Source: Stichopus chloronotus
Lineage: Eukaryota; Echinodermata; Holothuroidea; Aspidochirotida; Stichopodidae
Reading direction: 5' to 3'
NCBI GenBank assembly: GCA_021234535.1
Contig: CM037833.1
Span: forward strand, 1,859,217 to 1,923,216
DNA length: 64,000 bases
Numbering within the stretch: the first letter of the stretch is position 1; every line of letters begins with the position of its first letter. Of the stretch, positions 24,401-35,818 are shown one piece after another. The notes beneath the pieces were generated by a model, which searched no databases, was not told the origin of the DNA, and saw only the letters and a list, made by a program, of their open reading frames with translations. Both the position numbers and the translations under genes were made by a program.

Positions 24401-27400
24401 GTAATGCACAATGTAAGTAAGAGCTCTTGTGCAGCAAAGATCTGTAAACAGTGGGAGAGTCCTGACTGTGGACAATTCATGTGTAAAAATGGTTCCTAAA
24501 CGTGATCTACCTATCAGATAGACTTACGAAAGCTTCCCACGAAACAGTGTCTGAGTTTTCTATTTTTAATATGTTCTATTGTCTACACTGACTGCGGAAG
24601 GGAATAAAGACAAAGTTAAACTCTGGTAAACACAGGAAACTGAACTTTGTATGACCTATCAGTACTGTAGAGGGTAGCGTCCACCATATACAACAGAAAA
24701 TGACCATAACTTTCATTGAAAACTCTGAAATAGTCTCCATTTTAAAAACGTATTTCTGGATTGTGTATATTAAACATAGGCTAAATATATGGAAATATGT
24801 GAGGTGGAAGGAAGGACTCACGCGATTTGCCTTGTGATATTCTTTCTTTACTTAAATCTTGATCTCAGTTTTTTTTTTTTACATTATTTATGCTTATAGG
24901 GCTTGATTGCAGAAACTTGAACCAGGGCAACACTTCTCTAAATACATCTCACTTCGTCTTCAATATGAGTTGTTTTTTTTTCATCCACACACCAATACAA
25001 TACCATTGGCATCAAAGTCGTACGAATTACTACCCATAATTACATTAGGTTTTTGGAATTTGGAATTCCTGTACACCATTTTTGTATGTTGATCTCCCTC
25101 TCCCCTTTCTTTTTTGGTCTTATTGTGCACACCGGCAGTTAATATGGTCTTTGTTCATATGCTTTTGTCAGTAAGTTCTGGAACTGCATAATTATGCACA
25201 ACCCACGAGGACTTTATTATTTATTTTAATTATATGACTTTCTTAGCAACATGTTTTCACTATCAATACATTTTTGTATACCTTCTTGAATACTGAACTG
25301 TTTCCAGTATTGTTATTACGCAGTTGATTTTTCTTTCCCACGTTTCTACCCTTCATCTTCATTCTACATTCTTCCCCCTCAAGTAACAGTCATTATATCA
25401 CCATCTTACCCTTATTGTAACAGCCAAGTGGCATAGAATATGCCTCCCATATTACAAAGTGGTCAGTAGCAAGCAAAGCAAAACTGACTCTATTACTATG
25501 CATTTCATCACAGTGTAATTCTACATTATATCAAATTTTCAAACAGAGTAATCATCAAATTTCAATTATATAATTCAAAACTGACCAGCTACGTGATTAT
25601 TAAATATCATATGAGTTCATTTTCAAGATCTATCCCACCTCCTGCATTTTGCCATCACCATCAGATGAACAAGAGGTACCGTCAATTTGAGCCAATTTCC
25701 TTTAGTCCGACACATTGGAGGACCCTTGAACTGCATTGAACATCACTGCTCGACAGATGAACCTACCAAAATCAGGAATCGCTGACACCAATGGCAACTC
25801 AAAACGCCCCCCCAAACAAAAAAACTTTTTAACCTTCGTTTGAAATAACCAAATAAAACAATCTGGAGTTCTCGGGAAATTTCATCTGCATACCTAGTAT
25901 GCCAGAGTCACATTTTCATATCTCTTTTCACACTGCCACATTTCTGTTTCCTTATCTTAAAAATGAGCTTTACATTTTACAACTGGTGGCGCTATACATT
26001 CATCCGTTATTATTTCACTTGCCTACATTGAACATCATGCTTTCTCTGGTCTTTTCAGGAGTTGTAACTAATGTCAGTTTCTCCCCAAATCCACCCGTAG
26101 TGCGTAGCACTGAGCGGTTGTTTGCAGAGCTACGGTTCAGTAAGTACAAACCAGTACACAAGAAAGTATAACTTACGCACTCTCTTTTCACATTTAGATA
26201 TTTTGGGCCAGTCTGAATTTGTCACTTTGTGAAATGAAATGAACTTCTGAAATTCACTTTGTGAGAGTATTAACCGATATACGAGACAAATCATCTCACT
26301 TCAAATGGGCCCCAAATTTTTGATGTTCCTGTTGATGTATTACCTGTCAATTGCTATTCTAATGTTAACAATTGGTCGTAATAACATCATTTTGAAATAT
26401 GTGCCTCGTCTTTTGAAAAGTTTGAAGTTAAACCGTAGCTCATACATTTGAAGTTTCAAAGTCAAAGCTTGATTTTTTTTTTAAATTCCTTCAAGAATCT
26501 TTTTCTGATTTTTCTTTTCTGACTGTTTTTGTTTTTATTTCTGGTAATGAAAATCTCTATTACATTAAATTCAAGTGAACAGATAATCAAATGATGTGAC
26601 ATGATCGTTATTACCGGGAAATCATAATAACAGAACTGATTTTGAGAATCGGAATGTTTGAATTGTTTTCAGCTAGTGACGTAGAGGTTTTGACTGTTAG
26701 AGGTTCCGTTCTGAATGAGAAGACTGGATTTAGATTCCCATTCATAGGATCACTTTGTGACTTGCAGCCCACATTTTGCCCAGCGTTTAAAGGGGGTGAG
26801 TATTCTTCCTTTATGACAAATGAAATGTAATTTCCAAGTAACAATGCTGTTTTGCCTATTGAATTCAAACAGGATTGAACCCTCTTTACTTCATGTACTT
26901 TTAGCAGAATGCCTTATGATGATACGTTGCATGATGCGAAAATCTGTGATTTACAGTTTTCAAGAATCAAAAGAAAAAAATCGAATGAATTTTAAATGAC
27001 ATAAAAATGCTACTTTATGATACGAAATGCGCTACTGCTTATATGTACTGAATGCGCTACTACCTTTTAATACTTCTGTAGTTGTGGTGTTTTTATCCCG
27101 TAAATGGCGCGGTTGATCGAGTCGTCGATTTATATCGTTCAAATCAAACTGCGAAACGATGTTAATTTTTGTGTGACATGAAAATTACACTTTGGAATGT
27201 TAGCTGCATGAAAATATTTTAAAACACTGAAAATAGCGACAATTTTAGAAGAAATTTATCGTGCCTTTAACAACCCAAACCATCGATAAAAGTGGAGATA
27301 GAAACCAATCCGCTTACAGAAGAGGATTAATATGTACCGATGCTGTTTTAACTCTGATTCACAATATTGTCACAAGACTGTATAGCCAGGATATTACTGT

Positions 27401-29293
27401 ATCTAAGTTCTTATTTCTTCATTCCTCAAGTGCCTGTAAATCCGCTTTTTCATTCTTTTAATTCATAACATACACAGGTTCGTCGAAGAACCATGAGTAT
27501 TACACTGGATATCTAATGCTTATACATTTGAATTTTGAAAAAAAGGGAATGAAATTATAAAATTGAAAATGACCTATTTATAAAATTTATATTTATAGTG
27601 ATAATAAAGAAATAAAAAAAATCCATCAAAACCCTTCGAATATTGACCATTGCACAGGCGAATTCTTGCCTTATACTACCTGCAATAATCAATAAAACAT
27701 TTGCCAAGTATGCAAACTTATGGCTTAAAGAGAGGGACTCCATTAAATATCTTTTGATTCCCTTTCTTAACTATACTTTATTTAAGGACAATTAAGGATT
27801 TATATGCTGAGTGGTCTTGTTTTGGAAGCATGGATTTTCTTCTTTAAAAATATTGATATCACTTACCAATGTGAAACCCTGTAATCAAAAATATATAAGT
27901 TAAACAGTGTATACAGGTCTAAAATATTTATATTGGTCTATCAAAAGAACTAATGACACTCAGCATCATCGTATCTGCATTTCCATCAAACTTTGGAAGC
28001 CACATTTCAGAAAGACTGTACATAGCAACAAAACTAACTGCGAGAATTTCCATTCGCGGTATCATTCTCTAACTTTTGAATTATCCAGTTCTTTTGTAGA
28101 TGCTTGTCACATGACTTTTAAGAGACTAATCAGATATTATATATTCCCAAAAACTCTGATTACGGACGCAGATTATATGTGATGAAGTATGAACGTCGAA
28201 GAACACGTATACCGCGTCTGCCCCTGTCGGTTGGATGGTTCTTTCTTGCTGTGAGCGTAGTTTTTGTTTGGTTATCGTTTGGTGGCAGCGTTCCTTGTTC
28301 CGACATTCACACTTGATTTACTTTTCAAAGTGTTTTTTTTTTCTCCACTTAAGCCCTATTACTAGATTTAGTATCTAGCTACAATAAATATTTTCACTGA
28401 TAACTATTTATTTGCTTTTTTTTTATTTTTCTCCTCATAGATGTAAGAAAAATTGATTGGTCATATTACATCGGACTAGTATGGGAAGCAAACGTGAGTA
28501 TTTGAAAGATGTTGGAAAGGTCTCATTCCGCTTCTTGGTTACGGTCTAGCAGAATATTGGAATATTAAGAATAAGATTATGCAGAAATACATTATGGTAA
28601 TATAGTATTGATGCACTACTGCATTTAGCATCACTGCTGACTTCACCATGGCAGTAAAGCAGATGAGCACATCAAAGTATGATTGTACCTCTTCCATAGC
28701 CGATGGATGTTCACCTTTACAGGTGAGTAAATGAACAACATCATACTACGATGTTCGGCCGAAACGACATTTCGCTTTGATACAGTTTATTGTGGTGCAC
28801 GCAGTGCTAACATACTAAGGTCATAGGAGCTGTGCAATCTGTGGTATGCAATCTGTAGTGCCGAATATTTTCGGCAAGGCATCAGGGCAGTCGAACTGGT
28901 TGCAGTCGACTGCTGGTACTTTGTTGGTAAAAAGATGATATTGCCTACCTTCATATGCTTCAGTCATTTCCTTCACGTACGGCTTATATTAATCATATCA
29001 TTTCCGTTTTTTTTTTATATAGCTAATCAGGTTAGATATAAATATACCATTAATGTCACATTCAGCATCCATCTATTAGACTATTTAACTCATCTACCAA
29101 GCAATACCTTACCTTCGGAATCTACGTGTCGCCTTGAAAATTTAATTGAACTAACCACGTTTGATGATAACGTTAACGTAGGATTTTCTTTCGCCATCAG
29201 GTACCATCCACTTTAGAAGCCAGATTGGTTGACGAATACGACGAAATAATTGGACGAACGAAAGTGAAAAACTGTACACTTATAGGAAAATAA
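21422..29293 (+). CDS. ML-domain (NPC2/MD-2-related) secreted lipid-binding protein
   Basis: Five exons with canonical splice sites give a 146-residue protein. Exon 1 (21422-21512) encodes a signal peptide MSPWFLLCAFAWFGISVGS and the first Cys (DPAPC). Exon 2 (26059-26139) gives VVTNVSFSPNPPVVRS; exon 3 (26673-26795) contains GSLCDLQPTFCPAFKG; exon 4 (28441-28493) gives DWSYYIGLVWEAN; exon 5 (29201-29293) gives LEARLVDEYDEIIGRTKVKN followed by Cys and a TAA. Phases are 1,1,1,0 and remain open throughout. Length, signal peptide, the close Cys pair C-x6-C followed by P, and the last Cys after a conserved strand all match the ML family, where first and last Cys pair and the inner C..C pair closes a loop. 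The third NPC2 disulphide appears missing. ML proteins bind sterols or lipids in lysosomes or outside the cell; the ligand here is unknown. An AATAAA overlaps the stop codon. An undetected small extra exon in the 4.5 kb first intron cannot be excluded. Confidence 0.75.
22262..22528. repeat. Array of GATAAACC(T)GGTTTATC palindromes
   Basis: Four complete 17 bp palindromes GATAAACCTRGTTTATC lie at 22305-22321, 22370-22386, 22430-22446 and 22493-22509, spaced 60-65 bp. Between them are half sites and a second palindrome type, GGTTTATCGGTTGATAAACC (22418-22437). The stretch can be read as alternating nested dyads. It sits in intron 1 of the ML-domain gene. No terminal repeats or coding sequence of a transposon were seen around it. 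Confidence 0.75.
22529..26058. other. Intron 1 of the ML-domain gene, remainder
   Basis: No further exon or element is supported. A C/G-richer patch lies at about 23260-23330 and a poly-A run at 23651-23668. Confidence 0.35.
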
Positions 29294-30255
29294 ACACTTC
29301 TTTAGATGGTATGGAGTAGAATAAGAGTATCGACTTTCACCGTAAAAATAGTACAAATCAAAATTCAAACAGAATCACTCTCTCGATGCAATCAAATTAT
29401 TTCCCCCAATTAAGAATTTGTGTCATTGTAAACGAAATATGCAGCATCATTTCCTGATGAGTTCCTGTGGTTTGATATCTCAGTTCTGGCGAAATCGTAT
29501 CTCTTTGCAACCATCCAATTCCAAATCCAGGATAAATGTAATTTTATGCCTGATTGAGTGCTGGTTCCTAAGAATTCCACTCGTCCACATCTCACAACAC
29601 AGTTGACTATCTCGGTATGTGATGTCATGAGAATTAACAGTTGCCATTTTACACATGGCATATCGATACGATTTCAATTCCCTTTCGTCTAACCTGTCGA
29701 TTTAACCGACAATGGATACAATTAGGACCTCTGCAACGAGTAGAGAGAAAATATTGGTATTGCTACAGGCACAGTTGAGCTACAGATACGTTATCCGGTA
29801 AGCAAGATCTACTGCCTTAACGTGTTTGTTTTTTTCATCGTCTTTTTTGGCCATCGGGAACAGTAGACGTCTACCCTCTCGAGAAAATACTTTGTTCTTC
29901 CTGATAAAGGGCAAAGCGTTTTGTCGGTGGTCAAAAGATCAGAAAGTAGCCTATTGTAAAGCTAGAGCAACTATCTAAAGATGGTACAGAGACAAAAGCT
30001 GCCACAAGATTGTAGTGATTTTGTGTGAAGTGAAATCTGAACACCTCAGAATGTTACCTGCTGAATATTTAGGAACTAAATTTTCATGAATAGAAACTTG
30101 GCCTACAAACTTTCGGTCGCTTAACTCAAATAACGACGAATAACTGATTTCTGAGGGCAACAAGCTACATAAACAGTGTAATAACACATACTTATGGCAC
30201 TTTTAGTGCATTCAAAAATGTGTACATGGTAAATTTTAAAACACTCCAGTTCCTG
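28978..30255 (+). repeat. Tandem segmental duplication, copy 1 (contains ML exon 5)
   Basis: This block recurs at 30345-31515. Shared landmarks in order: ATATCATTTCCGTTTT, GCTAATCAGGTTAGATATA, GCATCCATCTA, CACCAAGCAAT/TACCAAGCAAT, AACGTAGGATTTT, AGGTACCATCCACTTT, TGAGTGCTGG/TGAGTCCGGG, AGAATGTTAC/GGAATGTTAC, ACTGATTTCTGAGGGCA. Confidence 0.75.
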
Positions 30256-30344
30256 AGCAAAGCAAATAAAAAGTACTTCTTTTCACTCGTTATGCAACTG
30301 ATTCCAGTCATCATTAATTAACTTTGGGGTATTACACTTACAAC

Positions 30345-31515
30345 GGTAGGGCTTAAATTATTCATATCATTTCCGTTTTATGTTGATAGCTAATCAGGTT
30401 AGATATAGCTATACAATTATTGTCGCACTCTGCATCCATCTAGTACATTATTCAACACAGTCACCAAGCAATTCCTTACCAATGGGATCTATGTATACAA
30501 TTTAATCATTGAATAACTGTCCACACTGACGGTAACTTTAACGTAGGATTTTTACCATTAGGTACCATCCACTTTGGAATTCCAGAGTGGTTGACGAACA
30601 CGACGATATAATTGGGCGAGGAAGACTGAAAAACTGCACACTTTGGGGAAAATAAACACCTCTTAGATAGTGTGGAGCCTTACAAGAATATATACTCTTT
30701 ACCTTACCGTACAAAAAGAGACAAAACAAATAAAAAATTATGGTAAATACCTGTCTCGATGCAATTGAATTAGGTTCAGAGTCCAGAATTTGTGTGATAA
30801 TTGTTAACAAAACCTGCTTTATCATTCTGGGTGATCCTAGTGTTTGATATTGTGATTTTGAGAATTGGGATCTTTTACAAGTTTACCATGCAACTTTAGA
30901 ACAATCCAGTTCCAAATCCAAGACAAAGAAGGCCAAATATAATTTCATGCCTGAATGAGTCCGGGGTTCCTTACAGGATAGTAAAACTATCCCTGGATGT
31001 CTCCACTGTTCACGTCACACTACACGAACGACTATCTAGCCCTGTGGATAGAATTGGCAGTTGCCAATTAACATAAGCCATCATCCATTAGCCGTCAATT
31101 ATGTCGATGAAGTATTTCTCCGTTGTTCCTTGTAAAGGGCAAACCTTTTGTCAGTAGTCAGCAGATAGTGACCTACTGTAAATCTTCACCAGCTATCTAA
31201 GAATGGTATAGAGAGGTTGGTTGTGATTGTGTGTGAAACGAAATCCGATGAACATCCCAAAGACTTCGGAATGTTACTAGCTGAAAATGTAGGAACTTAG
31301 TTTCCTGAATAGAAAAGTTGAAAAATTTACCCTCAAAATTTCGCTTGTTACACTCAAAGAAGTATGAATAACTGATTTCTGAGGGCACCAAGCTACTTGA
31401 ATAGTGATTTAATGACACTTATGTGTTGCACTTTCAGTGTATCATAAGTGAGTACATCTAGTGAGTTTTATAAACACTTCCTTATAGATAAAGCTATTTT
31501 CGCACGTTATGCGAC
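30345..31515 (+). repeat. Tandem segmental duplication, copy 2
   Basis: Second copy of the block that carries the last exon of the ML-domain gene, in direct orientation and immediately downstream. It lies outside the functional transcript as predicted. Confidence 0.75.
30562..30655 (+). pseudogene. Frameshifted duplicate of ML-domain exon 5
   Basis: The acceptor (TTTTTACCATTAG) and start GTACCATCCACTTT are kept, but there is one extra base after CTTTGGAA, giving 94 nt against 93 and an early TGA in the exon-5 frame. After the shift the reading VVDEHDDIIGRGRLKNCTL recovers the parent's LVDEYDEIIGRTKVKNCTL, and the TAA inside AAAATAAAC is kept. It is a dead or at least altered alternative last exon. 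Confidence 0.7.
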
Positions 31516-31969
31516 TGATTTCGATGATCAATTAGCTATTGCGAATTACAGTCACAGCTACGATTAATTTAAATGATTTGAGAACACTATGGATGTACCT
31601 TTGCTACGTAACTCATAACTCCTCATAACAACCGACCGATGGCAATTGCTGCTCCGACGGTTTGAATAATATTCAAAAGTTTCCTTGTAGAGTTTGGCTT
31701 ATTTTTTTTTCAGTTTTGCTTTATAGTTGACCCGTGTATTCAGATGTCACTTCATTTGCAAATTGGTTAGTTAGTGAACAATGAGAGGTTGTAGCTACAA
31801 CTTTAACAAAATAAGAACTGGCTCAATTCGCTCCTAATACTTAATGTGTCCCAAAGGGCTCATGCTTCAGCATTTTTTTTTCATCCCATTGATCAATGTC
31901 TCTTATATCATTACAGCCGACTTCCGACTTTCTTAGCACGCCAGCTAAGATATTTTCAAAATTTGGTTT

Positions 31970-32230
31970 GTATATTGTAAGAAACACAAACGACCTTCTA
32001 TAACCTAGGTATGTAATAATTAACCATACATGTAATACTCACCATAACTGTGATACGTTTTAACCATAAATACTATATCCACAGTAAATGTCTTCACTCT
32101 TTCCATACATGTAATAATTGCCCCATCATATACGGTAAGTTATAACTATCAATGTTATAATCTGACCCCACCATAAATGTGATAACTTTTAACCATAGAT
32201 GCTTAATGGGGCTTATAATGCATCTTGTGT
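31970..32230 (-). repeat. Dispersed ACCATA..TGTAATA repeat, opposite orientation
   Basis: Repeated units such as TTAACCATACATGTAATA, CACCATAACTGTGATA and CACCATAAATGTGATAA. The reverse complement resembles the arrays at 13440-13835 and 34720-34900. Confidence 0.5.
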
Positions 32231-32463
32231 TGCTGGAAGTTGAAACTATTATTGGCAATCAATAGTCAGTCACTGAGGCAGGATGTCACCAACTGAATGG
32301 GCCTTCCTGGTACAACTTGGTTCCACATTGAACACTACGACTGTAAGAGGAATACACAATACAGGGTTAACATAGGCGCTGTAAAGCTGCTGCCTTAACC
32401 TGCTCTTATCTTTTCTTCTTTTTTCTATGGACCCTCACTTTATCTCTCAACTGGAGCTCATCT

Positions 32464-34023
32464 GTGTGTTTGCTCTTGCTTAATTTTACTTTTTGGACAA
32501 CACATTTCACAAATTTGTGCATGTACTTAGCTGGATTCTTCATTATGATGTTTGGCTTCTCTCACATCTGGATTCTCTCAAGCCTATACCTGACTTACTA
32601 TCAGATACCATTGCAACGTTGCAATGGTATTCCACACTACCAGCCACTAGCTGATGAATCTCATTGTGCTTCTGGATGTTCCACTAGTGTTGATGTGCTC
32701 GGTAATAATCTGGATATTACAGTCTGGGATAACAATAGCCTTATCACCAGTGGATGGTTTTCATCTATGACTATTATGAAGTACTCTTCTCTGGAGCTGC
32801 ATGCACTTCGGAATTGTTACACGATCTCTTTGAGGTCATACAATAAGATTAAATCCAGTGGCCTGTTGCCTAGGCACAGGGGCAGAAGAGCTGGAGCTCA
32901 TATTCAAAACTTTCTTACCTTTGTGAATAGTAAGTCTCATGAGAGTACTAATGCTGCAAAGAGTAGCTTGACTGTGGAAAACTCATCAAAGTTTGCCCTC
33001 TGGAATGCTAGATCAATCAACTCTAAAACATGCATGATATCAGAATTTATCATTTCCAATGATAGAGATATCATGGCTATCACCGAGACTTGGCTATCTG
33101 GCGATGAGAGAGACAATGTCACAATTGCCGATCTAACAGCCACACTTCCTAATTTTACACTACATCATGTCCCTCGTTTGAATAGAACAGGAGGTGGAGT
33201 TCTTGTAATTCTTCGCAGCTGTTTTAATGTAAAACCTTGTGAATCAAGGAGCTACCTCTCATTTGAATACATTGAACTTGTATTATCACTTAAAACTGAA
33301 TGTCCTTTGCGTTTAATAATTCTATACAGACCCCACTTGACAAAGGAGAAAAAATCTACATCTACATTTCTTAACGAGTTCTCCAGCTTTATTGAAACAC
33401 TCTTCGCCAGGCCCGAATATGTACTGATTGCTGGTGATTTTAACTTTCATTGTGAGGATTTAAGCAATCATGACACTTTATCTTTTCTTGATATGCTAAA
33501 TGCTTTTAACTTGGAACAACATATGTCAGGTCTCACTCATCGGGATGGTCACACACTAGACTAAATCATTACACGTCAATCGGATATCTTTATCTCTGAT
33601 ATGTCTCTATCAAATTACTTGCCTTCTGACCATTCTGCCATCTTTTGCTCTCTTCATATCGGCCGTCCACCCCCTCAGAGGATTGATATTCAGACTCGTA
33701 AGCTTAGTCAAATCAATATCAGTGCATTTCAAGACGACATTTTGTCATCATCCTTTTATACTTCACCTGCCCCTGATCTTGATTCGCTGGTGGATCAGTA
33801 TGACGATGTGTTGTCTTGTTTACTTGAGAAACATGCTCCACTCCAGATTCGTACGGTCCGTTGCCGACCAAATGCACCTTGGTTCACCGACGAACATAGA
33901 TCATTGAAAAAGGAACTACGACGCTATGAAGTTCGTTGGCAGTCATCTAAGTTGGAAGTTCACAGGCAAATTTTCGTTGAGAAATGTAAACATTACGATG
34001 CAATGCTAAAACAAGCTAAATGA
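32464..34023 (+). pseudogene. Endonuclease half of a CR1/L2-like LINE
   Basis: A 366-codon frame ends at a TAA (33562-33564), after which the same frame continues to 34023. It carries a basic HRGRRAG stretch and then an APE-type endonuclease: FALWNARSIN, AITETWLSGDE (catalytic Glu), RTGGGVLVILR, LRLIILYRP, IAGDFNFH (Asp/Asn), GHTLD|stop|IITR and LPSDHSAIFCSL (catalytic Asp-His). The interrupting codon sits in the conserved HTLDLxITR motif, so TAA most likely arose from a Leu codon by one substitution. The region after 34023 decays (YYSIKL) before the reverse transcriptase would begin, so the copy is 3'-truncated. The first ~80 residues are hydrophobic and may not be coding; an internal Met is the likelier start. 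Confidence 0.75.
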
Positions 34024-35127
34024 AACTACTACTCCATAAAATTGCTGTAGTGATGCAAGTTATGTTGGAGTATGTGGAAAGACCATCCGGGGTAATGTTT
34101 GTTTGTTTTTTTAGCTTTAATGTACGTAGTTTCTAATGTGTGTGCATTTATGTGTGTCTTTCATTGAAGGGGGAAGGTGGAATGACCACTCCCTCTTTCA
34201 TTCCTTGTATGAATTGAGTCAGGTAAATCCTGCCCAGCAAGCAAGGGTACAGTGTATAATTGATGTAACAACAGTCAGCTTTCTTGCCTGATTTTGTCAT
34301 ACCAAAAGGTCCACGAGAAAGGTGCGATGGTGAAATAAATGCAGATAGGAATTTTAACAGTGGGGAATAGACTTCGAAGTCATGTTTGTGTTTGGAGTGT
34401 AACGTGTCATTTCTGGATGGCCTCACTATTTTTGAGAACCACTGTGTCTACCCCCCCCCCCCACACTTTGAATGTTGCAAGAAACGAAATATTATGTAGT
34501 AGTCTAGGGTGTGAAAGCAGTTGAACCTACCACGAAAGCAATCAAGAGATGCTGCGCTAAATATATGACCACAAATACCTAACAAAAGATTTGACTATGC
34601 ACGATATAAGAAATTGTGGCATCAAATATAACACAGCGTGTATCTACAAAACTGTCAGACTGAAAGGTAAGCTGCAGAATTTTCTATCACGCACACTCAC
34701 TTTGGCGTTTTTCAGATATAGGTAGCCTACATTTATGGTAACAAATTATCGAATTTATAGTGGGATATGGTTATTTATTTATGATTTAAATTTATGACAA
34801 TTTTGGCGGGTATTACTTTTATGTTCAAAAATTACTACATTTATGGTAATCATTACATCTATGAGTATTATTTAATGGGTTACAAATATTTTTACATCAT
34901 TAGAGAAACTGTCAACTGCAGAATAGTTTGGATGAATGTATCAAGTTTGGCTTTCACGAACACAAGTAAAAACAACAAAAAACTACATTAATTGTAATTG
35001 CTCTACGGTATAATTATCTCCTGTAAAAACAGTTACATATGAAACTACAACAAGCAATCTGCCAGTTCACACCTAACTTTAATAAACGCAAAACCAAGAA
35101 AGGTTGCGTAAGTGGCTAAAACGCGGC
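34024..35127. other. No gene; dispersed repeat at 34720-34900
   Basis: The 34720-34900 stretch repeats ACATTTATGGTAA-like units seen also at 13440-13835. A C run lies at 34451-34461. Nothing else supported. Confidence 0.45.
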
Positions 35128-35818
35128 TTTCTAAGTGCATGAAACGGCACAGAAACAAAAACAAAACTCAAACCGGCTTAGGAAAAGCAAAACGTGAACT
35201 ATTTACACACTACCAAATGAAACAGAAAATTATGTTTATTACAATAACAGAACCACGGAGATCAGTGTGTACATATGTACACGACCTACCAAAAATTACA
35301 AGTTCAATATCAGCCGGTCCCCCCGCACCAAAGCAAGTGGACCCCACTGTCTGCCAAACGTCGACTTAGACATTAACGTTTGAAGTCGGACTCAACCCTC
35401 AACCTAATCTCCGCCCTCACCGATGCCAAGACGACGTCCGCAGACCGCAACTCTCCCTTAAATACAATATTACAACGGTCCCTCTATAAGGCCAGCTTTA
35501 TGGAGGCCGATACAAAAGTAAGTATGCCGCGAACACTTGTGTTACACAACGGGGGAGAGAGACCATGTAAAACGTAATCCTTGCTGACCAAAACGTAAGG
35601 CACCTTGAAACCATTCCCAGAGGAGGGACACAAAGCCCACTGCCAAAGCACATGTGGAACACTCCCCCACTTCGTACATCCAGCACGGGGGCAAATGTCA
35701 TCTCCAAGACGCCACTGAAGGCGCTTATTATTGGTTGCGATGTCGTTATGTGCAATTTGCCATAACAGGTCTCGTCGACGAAAGTCAAGTGACCTGCTGT
35801 GAACCACACTCCACAGTC
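35128..35818 (-). mobile_element. 5'-truncated Tx1-type LINE copy
   Basis: On the minus strand this matches the last ~700 bp of the LINE at 50741-55649. It begins within the sequence for VHSRSLDFRRRDLLW, includes the zinc-like block (CPRAGCTKWGSVPHVLWQW) and CNTSVRGILTFVSASIKLA, then the 3' UTR with GAACYATTTACACAC-like sequence on the plus strand, and ends at GCACTTA plus a short A run. A frameshift near 35600 and substitutions (the last Cys of the Cys/His block reads Trp) disable it. Truncation of the 5' end is typical of LINE insertion. Confidence 0.85.

Noticed and set aside
28631..28723. Candidate alternative final exon of the ML gene (ending CSPLQVSK or MDVHLYR)
   Set aside because: Phase does not match exon 4 for the first, and the second lacks the final Cys; exon 29201-29293 fits phase, length and Cys pattern.
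32464..32700. Hydrophobic N-terminal part of the LINE endonuclease frame as a multi-pass membrane protein
   Set aside because: Downstream LINE motifs are decisive and the hydrophobic part is likely leader sequence read through; an internal Met is a better start.
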